DNA from: Melioribacter sp051488685
GTDB taxonomy: Bacteria > Bacteroidota > Ignavibacteria > Ignavibacteriales > Melioribacteraceae
Length of the DNA: 64,000 nt
Assembly: GCF_051488685.1 (NCBI RefSeq)
Contig: NZ_JBPSEH010000002.1
Coordinates: 248,001-312,000 of the forward strand
Direction: 5' to 3'
Each line of letters begins with the position of its first letter. Position 1 is the first letter of the stretch. Under the pieces are notes generated by a model, which ran no database searches, was not told where the DNA came from, and saw nothing but the letters and a program-made list of their open reading frames with translations. The position numbers and the translations under genes were made by a program. This document shows, in pieces, positions 34,823 through 44,074 of the stretch.

Positions 34823-36534
34823 TTGTTATTTTTTAGCACAAGAAACCTTTTGATTTTTTGTGTAGTTGTTTTTTCGAATTCCTGTTCCCTGATATTAAAT
34901 CTGACAATTCTTTTAAAAGCGGGCAAGTTTTTATTAGCTTTATCGACTTCTTCGGCAATTATCTTTTGAATTAATTCGTCAGTTATTTCTATGCCTTTCT
35001 TTTCGGAAAGTTCAATAAATGCTTCGGCATCCACAACAATCTGTGCTGCAATAACCTCGTCTTGTTTTGTATCTTTATCGCCATAGACAATCGATTCAAG
35101 AATAAACGGACTACGATTGAGAACGTCTTCAATTTCTTCTGGATAAACATTTTTACCATTTTTCGATATAATAACGTTTTTCTTTCTACCGTTGATATGT
35201 AGAAATCCGTCTTCGTCCAGGTAACCGATATCGCCAGTTTTGAACCAACCGTCAGAAAAAGCTTCTGAAGTAGCTTTTTCGTTTTTATAGTACCCGATCA
35301 TTACGTTAGGACCTTTTGCCCAAATTTCTCCGCATCCATTTTCATCGGGTTCATTGATCATCAATTCGACGTGTGGTAAAGGCAAGCCAGCTGCGTCGTC
35401 TTTGAAATTATCTAATTGGTTCAGAGCTAATATTGGAGATGTTTCGGTGAGTCCGTACCCTTGTATAAAATTAAATCCAAACTCACGCAACCCTTTTGCA
35501 ACCATCGGATCGGGTGCTGCACCGCCTGCAATAAATATTCTAATTGCTCCACCGAATTTATTATGGAGTTCCGAAAAGATCATCTTTTTAAATTTGCGCA
35601 GTCCGACATACGAAAAGAGATTTGATAATTTCAAAAGAGGTGGCACTATTAAAGATTTTACTTTGTCCTCCTTAATTCCTTTAATAATTCTTTTGAACAT
35701 TTTATCATATAAAAGCGGAACACCTAATAAAATAGTAGCCTTAACTTTTTGCAAATCGTCCACAACAGTTTTGAGTGACCTTGCATAATGGACTGATGCT
35801 CCTGCGTATAATGGGCACAACATTCCACAGGTACATTCATAAGTATGGTGCATTGGTAATACGGATAAGAATCTATCCTGCTCATTAATCAAAATCATAC
35901 TAACCATATCCATTAGATTAGAAGCAATATTTTTCTGTGAAAGCATAACTCCTTTTGCTCTGCCAAGTGAACCGGATGTAAAAATAATTTCTGCCATTGC
36001 ATTTGGGTCAATTTTGGGCAAGTGGTTTTCGTTTTCAGGTTCAGCATTAAATATCAAATCTGCCATTGATAAAAAATCTTTATCTTCTTTAGTTTCATCC
36101 ATACAAATAAAATATTTTAGTTTTTTTAGTACATTTTTCCCTTCTGCAATTACACTTGAATAATTACCCGAAAAGATTACCGCTTCTGAATCCGATTCAT
36201 GAAGGATATTGAATATTTCATTATTGGTCAAATTTCTGTCGATTGGCACTACAACGTAATTAAACGTCATACAAGTAAGATAGCTGAGCGCCCATTGAAC
36301 TCTGTTTTCACCTATTATGGCAATATGTGTTTTTTCTTTGATACCGAGATTTTTAAGGGCTGCTCCAAACTTTAAAATAGTCTGCTTCAACTCCTGAAAT
36401 GTCAATTTCGAAATCGGGGTGTTATTAAGGTCTTCTAATGCAAGTTTATTTGCATAAAGATTTCCCGATCGGATTATCATGTCCTGAATCGATTCGATTC
36501 TGGGTACCTCGTATAGTTTGAGCTCTTTTTTCAT
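34819..36534 (-). CDS. AMP-binding acyl-CoA ligase (long-chain fatty acid type)
   Basis: Activates a carboxylic acid through acyl-AMP; 571 residues. Motifs in order: the phosphate loop EIIFTSGSLGRAKGVMLSQK (variant SGSLG in place of SGTTG), QGYGLTETSP, the ATP motif WFKTGDIGYLDEDGFL, and hinge GRKKNVIISKNGKNVYPEEI with the C-terminal lysine near the end (TTTQKIKR). It resembles long-chain fatty acid-CoA ligases; the acid used is not shown. The ATG overlaps the pepD stop by one base, so it is the third gene of a ychF-pepD-ligase unit. Confidence 0.88.
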   Translation of the reverse strand: MKKELKLYEVPRIESIQDMIIRSGNLYANKLALEDLNNTPISKLTFQELKQTILKFGAALKNLGIKEKTHIAIIGENRVQWALSYLTCMTFNYVVVPIDRNLTNNEIFNILHESDSEAVIFSGNYSSVIAEGKNVLKKLKYFICMDETKEDKDFLSMADLIFNAEPENENHLPKIDPNAMAEIIFTSGSLGRAKGVMLSQKNIASNLMDMVSMILINEQDRFLSVLPMHHTYECTCGMLCPLYAGASVHYARSLKTVVDDLQKVKATILLGVPLLYDKMFKRIIKGIKEDKVKSLIVPPLLKLSNLFSYVGLRKFKKMIFSELHNKFGGAIRIFIAGGAAPDPMVAKGLREFGFNFIQGYGLTETSPILALNQLDNFKDDAAGLPLPHVELMINEPDENGCGEIWAKGPNVMIGYYKNEKATSEAFSDGWFKTGDIGYLDEDGFLHINGRKKNVIISKNGKNVYPEEIEDVLNRSPFILESIVYGDKDTKQDEVIAAQIVVDAEAFIELSEKKGIEITDELIQKIIAEEVDKANKNLPAFKRIVRFNIREQEFEKTTTQKIKRFLVLKNNN

Positions 36535-37997
36535 TACTGCTCCCTCTTTGCAATTTCGGTAATAATTAGTTTTACCAAATTATAAAATTTAGGAACGTCA
36601 CTTATTTTAAGTTTTTCGTCGGGAGAATGAGCGCCGGTAATAGTAGGCCCAACTGAGATCATATCGAGCTCTGGATACTTCTCGCCGAGTATGCCACATT
36701 CGAGTCCTGCATGCACCACTTTAATTTTTGGTTTTTCGTAGAAATTTTTTTCATAAACATCAGAAGCTATTTTGAGCAATTCCGAATTAAAATTCGGTTG
36801 CCATGCGGGATAACTGTCTCTTACTTCCACTCTTGCTCCCGCCAGTTCAAAAGTTGACTTGACTGTTCTTCCAATTTTCTTTTTAGCCGATTCTATTGAA
36901 CTTCTTTGACTGGTTTCAATTCTTAATTCATTTCCATCGGGAACTACTGTTGCCAGATTGGTAGATGTTTCAACCAGATTGTCAATTTTTTCACTCATCT
37001 CAATTACACCGTGAGGCATTGCTATGATTGTATTAATTAATTTTCTTGCAAATGCTGAAGTAAATGCAGATGTATATTTTCCATTTAATTTTTCTAATTT
37101 TATGACGAGGTCCTTAGAATTTTCTCCAATCTCATTTTTTACTTCCACTAAGTATTTGTAAATAATTTTATTTATGTCAGTTAATACGTTTTTGCTTATT
37201 AAAAGAATTGCTTCTGCTTCTCTCGGAATCGCATTCCGTTTTGATCCTCCGCTTAACGACACAATTTTTGTATCGTATTCGATCAATGAATCGAGTAAAT
37301 AACCGATAATTTTAATAGCGTTGCCACGTCGTTCTCCTATTTCCATTCCTGAGTGCCCACCTCGTAAACCACCGACATAAAGATTATAAGCTTCATATTC
37401 AGAATTAACCGTTTCATATTCAATCGAAAAAACTCCGACAGTATCCATACCACCCGCACAGCCTATGTAGAAGATACCGTCTTCTTCGGTGTCAAGATTA
37501 ATCATAAATTTGCCACGGAGCATATTTTTGTCAATATTGCTTGCTCCAGTCAAACCAGTTTCTTCGTCAACTGTAAAGAGTAACTCGATAGGACCGTGTT
37601 CGAAGTCATCATCTACAATAGCAAGGGCAACTGCCATACCGATACCATTATCGGCACCCAGTGTTGTCCCTTTCGCTTTAATCCAATCACCTTCAATTTC
37701 TAATTTTAGAGGGTCATTTAAAAAATCATGCTCTGTACCTTTATTTTTCTCACATACCATATCCACGTGGCTTTGCAATACAATTCCAGGCACATTTTCC
37801 ATTCCTTCTGTTGCCGGTATTTTTATAACAATATTATTTACTTTGTCTTCCGCGTATTCAAGCTTTTTTGATTTAGCAAAATTTTTCAGATAAGCTATAA
37901 TTTTTTCTTCGTGTTTGGAAGGTCTTGGGATTTGTGTTATTTGATAAAAATAATGCCACACATTTTTCGGTTCGAGGTTAGATAGATTTGTAATCAT
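36534..37997 (-). CDS. pepD: Aminoacyl-histidine dipeptidase (M20 family)
   Basis: Cytosolic metallodipeptidase of broad use on Xaa-His dipeptides; 487 residues, the family length. Zinc ligands and catalysis appear in LQSHVDMVCEKN, GTTLGADNGIGMA, VDEETGLTGA, VHAGLECGIL and GPTITGAHSPDEKL. A lid domain is inserted from about residue 205 to 385. It starts 9 bases after ychF and is followed by the ligase with a one-base overlap. Confidence 0.95.
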   Translation of the reverse strand: MITNLSNLEPKNVWHYFYQITQIPRPSKHEEKIIAYLKNFAKSKKLEYAEDKVNNIVIKIPATEGMENVPGIVLQSHVDMVCEKNKGTEHDFLNDPLKLEIEGDWIKAKGTTLGADNGIGMAVALAIVDDDFEHGPIELLFTVDEETGLTGASNIDKNMLRGKFMINLDTEEDGIFYIGCAGGMDTVGVFSIEYETVNSEYEAYNLYVGGLRGGHSGMEIGERRGNAIKIIGYLLDSLIEYDTKIVSLSGGSKRNAIPREAEAILLISKNVLTDINKIIYKYLVEVKNEIGENSKDLVIKLEKLNGKYTSAFTSAFARKLINTIIAMPHGVIEMSEKIDNLVETSTNLATVVPDGNELRIETSQRSSIESAKKKIGRTVKSTFELAGARVEVRDSYPAWQPNFNSELLKIASDVYEKNFYEKPKIKVVHAGLECGILGEKYPELDMISVGPTITGAHSPDEKLKISDVPKFYNLVKLIITEIAKREQ

Positions 37998-38006
37998 TTA
38001 ATTTCC

Positions 38007-39086
38007 TTAGTTATGTCTGATTGAAATAATATCGCCGTCTTTTACGATGTATTCTTTACCCTCGAGACGCCATGCCCCTGACTCTTTACACTTATTCAAA
38101 GAGCCATACTTGATAAAGTCGTCATAGTGGACGACTTCAGCGCGAATAAATCTATTATAAAAATCTGTATGTATTACACCGGCTGCCTGTTGGGCTGTAT
38201 AATTCTTTTTAATTGTCCATGCACGGCATTCGTCCTCGCCGACTGTAAAAAACGATTGGAGACCGAGCATTTCGTACGAAGTTCGAAGAATTTTTGTTAA
38301 AGCGGATTCTTTAATGCCGTAGTCTGCCATAAAAACTTTTTGATCTTCTGGCTCTAATCTGGAAAGTTCAAGTTCGATCTTTGCAAAAAATGGGATTACT
38401 GGATTATTCTTTTCATTTAATGCAGAAACGATTTTTCGAGTTTCTTCTTCGACAGATGGAATTGCACTCTCGTCGAAATTAAGTGCAATAGCCAGCGGTT
38501 TAAGCGTCAAGAGCTGATATCCGGAAAGAAGTTTTAATTCTGCTTCATCGAGTCCCAGAGTTCGTAAAGGTTTTTCGGCTTCACAATGACTGAAGCATTT
38601 TTCGATGACGGGTAATTCCTTTTTTAATTTCTCATCTTTCGATTTTTGAACATCTTTTTTCAATTTCTCAAGTCTATTTTCTAAAAACGCGAGGTCTGAT
38701 AACAAAAACTCGGTATCAAGAAATTCGATGTCCCTAACAGGGTTCACGTTTCCCATTGGATGAGGCACAGCATCGTCTTTAAATGCCCTGATAACATAAA
38801 AAAGTGCGTCGTTATTTCGGACGTTATTCAAGAATGATGAGGTAATTCTCACTTTATTGTCGTCCGACATTTTAAGTCCCGGAATGTCAAAGACTTCGAT
38901 CGTAGCATTAACTTTCTTTTTCGGCTGAAATATTTCAGTCAATTTATCGAGTCGTTCATCGGGAATTTTTACTACTTCGATTGCAGCTTCTTCTTTTTGT
39001 ATTGACGGGTCGGATTCTTTATTTGATAAGGTGTTAAATAATGTGGTTTTGCCAGAATACTGTAAACCTACTAAACCAATCTGCAT
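38007..39086 (-). CDS. ychF: YchF/OLA1-type ATPase
   Basis: Obg-related P-loop protein that uses ATP and associates with ribosomes and stress responses; 359 residues. The P-loop is GLVGLQYSGKTTLFN, where the family usually has NVGKS, an unusual change. The nucleotide-base motif is LNFDES, and the C-terminal TGS-like domain is very typical: RAWTIKKNYTAQQAAGVIHT, then RAEVVHYDDFIKYGS and LEGKEYIVKDGDII. The unusual P-loop raises the chance of a diverged subfamily, but the C-terminus leaves little doubt on the family. Confidence 0.9.
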   Translation of the reverse strand: MQIGLVGLQYSGKTTLFNTLSNKESDPSIQKEEAAIEVVKIPDERLDKLTEIFQPKKKVNATIEVFDIPGLKMSDDNKVRITSSFLNNVRNNDALFYVIRAFKDDAVPHPMGNVNPVRDIEFLDTEFLLSDLAFLENRLEKLKKDVQKSKDEKLKKELPVIEKCFSHCEAEKPLRTLGLDEAELKLLSGYQLLTLKPLAIALNFDESAIPSVEEETRKIVSALNEKNNPVIPFFAKIELELSRLEPEDQKVFMADYGIKESALTKILRTSYEMLGLQSFFTVGEDECRAWTIKKNYTAQQAAGVIHTDFYNRFIRAEVVHYDDFIKYGSLNKCKESGAWRLEGKEYIVKDGDIISIRHN

Positions 39087-39117
39087 TATTTCATCTCATT
39101 TAATTAAAATTAGTCAG

Positions 39118-39125
39118 CAAATATA
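39118..39125 (-). promoter_or_regulatory. Putative -7 box of the ychF-pepD-ligase unit
   Basis: TATATTTG on the minus strand, 32 bases upstream of the ychF ATG and just past the clpS stop. No clear -33 element is seen at the right distance. Confidence 0.35.
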
Positions 39126-39132
39126 TGATATT

Positions 39133-39420
39133 TCATGCAATAATTTGTGTGTGAAGTTCTATTTCTTCAAGAATTGAAGTTACACGCAGACATTCACTTA
39201 ATTCTCCTTCAAATATTTTTGCCTTGCCTTTAATGTGCACTTCAAATGCATACGATTTAGCCTCTTCAAAACTGCATTTGAGTGCTTTGATCAATTGGTG
39301 TATAACTTCGTCGAAGGTATGAACGTCGTCGTTATAGAGGATCACTCGATATGGTAAATCAACTGTGGTTTCTTCTTCAATTTCCGGTTGAATTACATTT
39401 TGTGTCAATTCGTATGGCAT
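39133..39420 (-). CDS. clpS: ATP-dependent Clp protease adaptor ClpS
   Basis: Adaptor that binds N-end rule substrates and hands them to ClpAP; 95 residues. The N-terminal 20 residues are a flexible acidic tail; the core begins PYRVILYNDDVHTFDEVIHQ with the conserved NDD, and the helical part SFEEAKSYAFEVHIKGKA follows. No clpA lies in the window. A good ribosome site GGGGAG precedes the ATG. Confidence 0.93.
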   Translation of the reverse strand: MPYELTQNVIQPEIEEETTVDLPYRVILYNDDVHTFDEVIHQLIKALKCSFEEAKSYAFEVHIKGKAKIFEGELSECLRVTSILEEIELHTQIIA

Positions 39421-39504
39421 CTTACTCCCCTTCTTTCAACTTCCATTGATTTACGGAAATTAAATTAAGTATTCGTTTTATTTTAATCAAACCTGGAAGC
39501 GACT

Positions 39505-40725
39505 TTAATCCAACCGAACATTTCTTTGCCAGATGGAGGCAATACTGCTAAAGATTTTGCCGTCATTGATTATTATCAAGCCCTTAACATCTTCATCTTT
39601 TAATGGCTTAGTGGATCGCAACCTTACAGTCGAGTTTTCATTTCCGGAGACGTAAATAAATTTTGTACCGTTTGAACTTATCAGTTCTGGGGTACCATTT
39701 ACAGTAACTGGTTCGTCAAAACTAATTAACAAAAAATTCCCTTCAATTTTCTTTTCAATAATCGATGGTCCCTCGGTTGATTCTGGATCCCATTTAAAGT
39801 CGAAAGTCCAGGCTGGCGTAATTTCTTCTTTGTAATATCCTGTCTGAGTAAGATTATCCTTCATCCATTCGAAATTCCCCCCTTCTTTCATACAGCCATC
39901 GAAATAGTATCTTTTTCCCCAATTGAGCGTGCGATTGCGCGTTGTATCCTTGTAAGTAACGCGATAAATAGGCGTATCGGAAAGATTTTTCGAAAACACG
40001 CAATCAAGGAAAAAAAATTGCGCTTCGTAGTGATGTCGTGCCAGCTGAAATCCTTCAACACCGTCGAAATACGAATTTTTAATCACGAATTTTTGATTTT
40101 TGTTGTAAGCGCCTGCGTGCCATAGAGCTGCAGTGTTTTTAACTTCATAAAATTTTGAATCTCTAATAAAACACCAGCCACGAGGACAAACAAAGTCGAC
40201 TGCACCCTGAAAATTACATCTGGCATGATAATACATACCGTTTTTGTAGTTCCACAAAGAAACGGTGTCGGCTCCTTTACTGATAAGATTGCAATTGTAA
40301 ATTATAGTCCTTGTACCAAAACCGTAAACAGCAAATGCATGTGGACCAATTTCAGGTTGAGTGTTTTCGATAGTTAAGTTTTTTAATACAATATCGTCTG
40401 CATAAATATTAATTACACCTGGCCCAATATTATCGGGGCTTTTATTCCATTCTTCTCTTGGTATGTTATATACAATTTTTGTTTCGTCCCTGTCTTCACC
40501 AATAAGTGTAATATAATCTCTTTCAATTCTTATTCTTTCGTTATATATACCTTTCTTGATAAAAATTGTAACGCGTCTGTAAGTGAACATTGGCAATTTG
40601 TTAATTGCTTCTGTTAATGTTTTGCAATCGCCAGTACCATCTGCTGCAACGACTATATCGTATTTTTCCTGGCCGTATATAAATTGAATTAACAGGAATA
40701 TTAAAGGGAATAAATATTTCTTCAT
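39505..40725 (-). CDS. Pectin methylesterase (CE8 family)
   Basis: Removes methyl esters from homogalacturonan so that lyases and hydrolases can act. 406 residues with signal peptide MKKYLFPLIFLLIQFIYGQ and no T9SS sorting domain, so periplasmic location is likely. The domain starts DIVVAADGTGDCKTLTEAIN. Catalytic aspartates correspond to SKGADTVSLW and CNFQGAVDFVCPRGW. The usual RPW motif is replaced by LNWGKRYYFDG, as in a diverged branch. The C-terminal 100 residues (from about 300) are an extra beta domain. The start is the ATG at 40725, two bases after the PL10 stop. Confidence 0.85.
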   Translation of the reverse strand: MKKYLFPLIFLLIQFIYGQEKYDIVVAADGTGDCKTLTEAINKLPMFTYRRVTIFIKKGIYNERIRIERDYITLIGEDRDETKIVYNIPREEWNKSPDNIGPGVINIYADDIVLKNLTIENTQPEIGPHAFAVYGFGTRTIIYNCNLISKGADTVSLWNYKNGMYYHARCNFQGAVDFVCPRGWCFIRDSKFYEVKNTAALWHAGAYNKNQKFVIKNSYFDGVEGFQLARHHYEAQFFFLDCVFSKNLSDTPIYRVTYKDTTRNRTLNWGKRYYFDGCMKEGGNFEWMKDNLTQTGYYKEEITPAWTFDFKWDPESTEGPSIIEKKIEGNFLLISFDEPVTVNGTPELISSNGTKFIYVSGNENSTVRLRSTKPLKDEDVKGLIIINDGKIFSSIASIWQRNVRLD

Positions 40726-40727
40726 AA

Positions 40728-42347
40728 TCAATTTCCCATTTTTTTAATATAATCCAAAAGTGTTCTGATATTTCGAATAAAATGTGCAGTAGAAATAAAT
40801 TTCTCATCACTAATATTTGGGAATGGCGACGTATCGTATTTATCACCGACATATGATACCGCATAAGCATTATTAGTATTCTCAATCTCAGATGGAATAT
40901 CAATAAATTCGTTCGATATATAAGCATTTTTAGTGTACCAGTAATAATTTGTATCGACACTTGATATTATACCATCAATTATGTTCGTGTTAATTTTATC
41001 TTCATTCTCCCCTCTTTTTCTATTAGTTCTGTCATGACCGATTTTTAAGTAGTCTGAGAGCAGATAATAAATTTCAATACCTGTTTTATTCATAACTTGA
41101 AATGGGAATAACAATTTCATGTACTCGTATTGATTACATTTAGCATTATGAAATAAGTCTTTTATTCTTTTTAAATTAATTTTGGAAATACAGGGATAAT
41201 GAATCACTGTTAAATTACTGTCGTAATCGACATAATATTTCCCGCTTCTTGAATTGCTTCCTGACCGATGAATGAAGAGTGGTTTATTCGTGTTAAGCTC
41301 AACAAATTTTGGCACACGGCAGTTAATTTCATTATCGTTAAATTTAACTGTCTCAATCCATGCTAAGGCATCTGGGATTATTTTTAAATATTTTTCGTCG
41401 CAGGTCATTTCATAAAACTTAATTAACATTTCTATATGATGAGCTGTATACTGAGGATCAAGCGCTGCAAGTTCGTAGGTACGTGCGGGTGCTGGCTCCA
41501 GATTGAAGTTATATTGTTGTGCCCATCCAGCTTGAGGTTTTTTGTATTGAGATAAAATATAAAAATTCATAGCCTTTTCAATTGCTTTGAAAAGGGATTC
41601 ATATTTCAACGAAGCGTAACATAAAATCAAGAACTTGAGGTTGTTCCAGATAACATAATCGTTGTATGTATAAAATGCCGAGTAGTGTGTAGAATCTATT
41701 ATTGGATAACGCTGTGGCCATGCACCGTTATCATACTGACTCTTTAAAATAAAGTCGATTGCTTTGTTGAGACTTTTTTCTATTGAAGTATCGCCACTTA
41801 TCAAATAGTACCGCAATAAATATTCTGCAGCGCCTGCAGTGGAATTATCATCAAAGGTAGCATTACCAAAATAGTGATTAAATTCTTCTAATCGCCAGGC
41901 GTTTTTACCGATTGTTTCATACCATTTTATCAACGATTCATCGCCGTTTAAGTCAGATAGATAATTCCACCCTCCACAGTCAAGCTGCGCTTTCATTAGA
42001 GCTAAAGCCGTTTTCTTAGACAAATTAAGATAAAAACTATCCTTCAGTGTCTCGTAAAGATCGAGAAATAGATGTCCCATTGCAACTGTTCCATTGCCCT
42101 GAATCCAGATCATCGAAGGATATGCTTCAAGTTCTCCCCATCTTCTGGAGAAGTCCTTTTTATAATACCAGACATATCCACCTTCGGTCGACACCTTTTC
42201 GTCCATATATTCACACGATTTGCGGATAATTTTTTTGATATAAGAAATTTCATCAACACGGGATTGTGGCTGAGATTCTTCGTTCAGGCAGATAATTATA
42301 ATGGAAGCAATTAATAGACGGATTAAAAGTAGTGATCGTTTATTCAT
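40728..42347 (-). CDS. Pectate lyase, PL10-like
   Basis: Predicted to cleave polygalacturonate by beta elimination; 539 residues from the ATG at 42347, where signal-anchor MNKRSLLLIRLLIASIIIIC begins. The alpha/alpha toroid-like sequence contains LDCGGWNYLSDLNGDESL, SQYDNGAWPQRYPI, YTYNDYVIWNNLKFL and YELAALDPQYTAHHIEMLIK, which resemble PL10 (the first two as the GGWPQ repeats). The C-terminal 150 residues lie outside the lyase core. Ribosome site is weak, and a hairpin lies just upstream. Family assignment is good, activity unproven. Confidence 0.72.
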   Translation of the reverse strand: MNKRSLLLIRLLIASIIIICLNEESQPQSRVDEISYIKKIIRKSCEYMDEKVSTEGGYVWYYKKDFSRRWGELEAYPSMIWIQGNGTVAMGHLFLDLYETLKDSFYLNLSKKTALALMKAQLDCGGWNYLSDLNGDESLIKWYETIGKNAWRLEEFNHYFGNATFDDNSTAGAAEYLLRYYLISGDTSIEKSLNKAIDFILKSQYDNGAWPQRYPIIDSTHYSAFYTYNDYVIWNNLKFLILCYASLKYESLFKAIEKAMNFYILSQYKKPQAGWAQQYNFNLEPAPARTYELAALDPQYTAHHIEMLIKFYEMTCDEKYLKIIPDALAWIETVKFNDNEINCRVPKFVELNTNKPLFIHRSGSNSRSGKYYVDYDSNLTVIHYPCISKINLKRIKDLFHNAKCNQYEYMKLLFPFQVMNKTGIEIYYLLSDYLKIGHDRTNRKRGENEDKINTNIIDGIISSVDTNYYWYTKNAYISNEFIDIPSEIENTNNAYAVSYVGDKYDTSPFPNISDEKFISTAHFIRNIRTLLDYIKKMGN

Positions 42348-42359
42348 ATAAAAGAGTGA

Positions 42360-42385
42360 ATGCGGGGCAATTCCCTGCCCCGCAT
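42360..42385 (-). terminator. GC-rich hairpin between GH28 and PL10 genes
   Basis: ATGCGGGGCA (42360-42369) and TGCCCCGCAT (42376-42385) form a perfect 10-bp stem with a 6-base loop. On the minus strand a short T-rich run (TTCACTCTTTT) follows. It starts 3 bases after the GH28 stop, inside the pectin gene series, so it may lower expression of the next two genes or protect the upstream mRNA end. Confidence 0.65.
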
Positions 42386-42388
42386 GAT

Positions 42389-44065
42389 TTATTTTACGTC
42401 GATTATATTTTTCGAAGTACCTTCGCACACCGATTTTTTCAACAATAAGTCAGCATTTTTTCCTTTAAGTAATATACTTCCGGTTTCATTACCTTCCAGT
42501 CTGATGATATTATCAAGATCAAAATTGGTATCGAAATTATCAATCGATATATTTTTGCTCTGGAATATTTTAATTACAGGTTCGCCTGAAATTATCTTTG
42601 TATTTTTCAGTTGGACACCATCGGCGTCGAATATCGAAACACCTCTATCTGCTTTCATAAAAACATTATTCAGTACAATATTTTTAATTTTCATTTCGGG
42701 TAATCCTTGAATAATAACTGCATCTTCTGCCCCGATGCAATAGATATCGTTCAGAAAAATATTTCTAAACTGCGGTGTAGTTTCGTCTACTTTCAATGTT
42801 TTTCTATTTTTCAATTTTTCCGATAGAGGGATATCTTCGGTTGGTGCCTGTCCACCGTAATACATATTGAAACTGAGGGCTTCAGTGGGAATATCTTTCA
42901 TATAGATATGATCGATATAAATATTTTCAACAATACCACCTCTTCCACGTGTGCTTTTGAATCTAAGACCGATATCTGTACCGATAAAATTACAATTGGT
43001 AACTTTAATATTTTTTACACCACCCGACATTTCACTGCCAATAGTAAAACCACCATGGCCGTGATAGACAATGCAGTCTGCAACAATTACATTCTCAGTC
43101 GGGATGCCCCGCTTTCTTCCGAATTCATCTTTTCCTGATTTCATACATATAGCGTCGTCTCCAACGTCGAATTTAGAATCGTAAATGATAACATTCTTTG
43201 ATGACTCTACGTCGATACCGTCGCCGTTTTGAGAATACCATGGATTCCGAACTGTAACATTTTTCAGTATTATATTTTCACTCATCAGAGGATGAATGTT
43301 CCATGCGGGCGAATTTTGAAAAGTAACTCCCTCGAGTAAGATATTTTTACATTTAACAAAGTTAACCATAACCGGTCGCAGATAGTCGCGTACTTTTTGA
43401 TAATCTTCTTTTGTTAATTTTCCATTTGCCTTCATTAGACTGTCTAATACGCGCTGACCGTTCATCGCTTGAACAGAAGGCCACCATTGATTTTTATTAT
43501 CAACTACACCACCAGAAGCTACAAGCTCTTTCCACTGCTCCGAAGTCAACTTCGACTTTTTTACATATCGCCATGCATCACCACCACCATCAATAACACC
43601 GAAACCTGTAATTGCGATATTTTCAAGGTCTATTCCGCTTATTGGCGACTGACATCTATATTGTTCTGCCCCCTCGTAGGTTGTTTGCACCAGAGGATAG
43701 TCGTCGAAATTTTTAGTGAATTGAATTAATGCGCCTTTTTCTAAATACAAATTTACATTGCTTTTCATTTCGATTGGACCTGTTAGCCAAATTCCGGCAG
43801 GGACGATAACTGTACCGCCACCTTTTTCCGAACACGTAGAGATTGCTTTATTGATAGCCTGTGTATTTTTCGTCAAACCATCGCCAATAGCCCCGAAGTC
43901 AACTATGTTAAGCTTGTTATCCGGAAATGCCGGAGGTGCAATCAACGGCATTTCGAAAGGTAGGTCAACGTAATATTTTTTTATCTCCTCAACGATATCG
44001 TTCTGGGCAAACAATTGAGTTAAAAAAATATTCAAAATGAAGAAATAGATAGTTTTCTTAATCAT
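42389..44065 (-). CDS. Polygalacturonase (GH28 family)
   Basis: Hydrolyses alpha-1,4 galacturonide links by inversion; 558 residues with signal peptide MIKKTIYFFILNIFLTQLFA and no T9SS domain. GH28 motifs, numbered from the ATG at 44065: NGDGID (280-285), GDDA (302-305) followed by ICMKSG, GHGG (336-339) and RFKS (368-371), so the three catalytic aspartates, the histidine and the substrate-binding basic residues are present. A GTG three codons upstream directly follows the previous stop and is an alternative start. Exo or endo mode is not decided; a periplasmic exo-enzyme would fit the neighbouring receptor. Confidence 0.93.
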   Translation of the reverse strand: MIKKTIYFFILNIFLTQLFAQNDIVEEIKKYYVDLPFEMPLIAPPAFPDNKLNIVDFGAIGDGLTKNTQAINKAISTCSEKGGGTVIVPAGIWLTGPIEMKSNVNLYLEKGALIQFTKNFDDYPLVQTTYEGAEQYRCQSPISGIDLENIAITGFGVIDGGGDAWRYVKKSKLTSEQWKELVASGGVVDNKNQWWPSVQAMNGQRVLDSLMKANGKLTKEDYQKVRDYLRPVMVNFVKCKNILLEGVTFQNSPAWNIHPLMSENIILKNVTVRNPWYSQNGDGIDVESSKNVIIYDSKFDVGDDAICMKSGKDEFGRKRGIPTENVIVADCIVYHGHGGFTIGSEMSGGVKNIKVTNCNFIGTDIGLRFKSTRGRGGIVENIYIDHIYMKDIPTEALSFNMYYGGQAPTEDIPLSEKLKNRKTLKVDETTPQFRNIFLNDIYCIGAEDAVIIQGLPEMKIKNIVLNNVFMKADRGVSIFDADGVQLKNTKIISGEPVIKIFQSKNISIDNFDTNFDLDNIIRLEGNETGSILLKGKNADLLLKKSVCEGTSKNIIDVK

Positions 44066-44074
44066 GCTGCTCAC

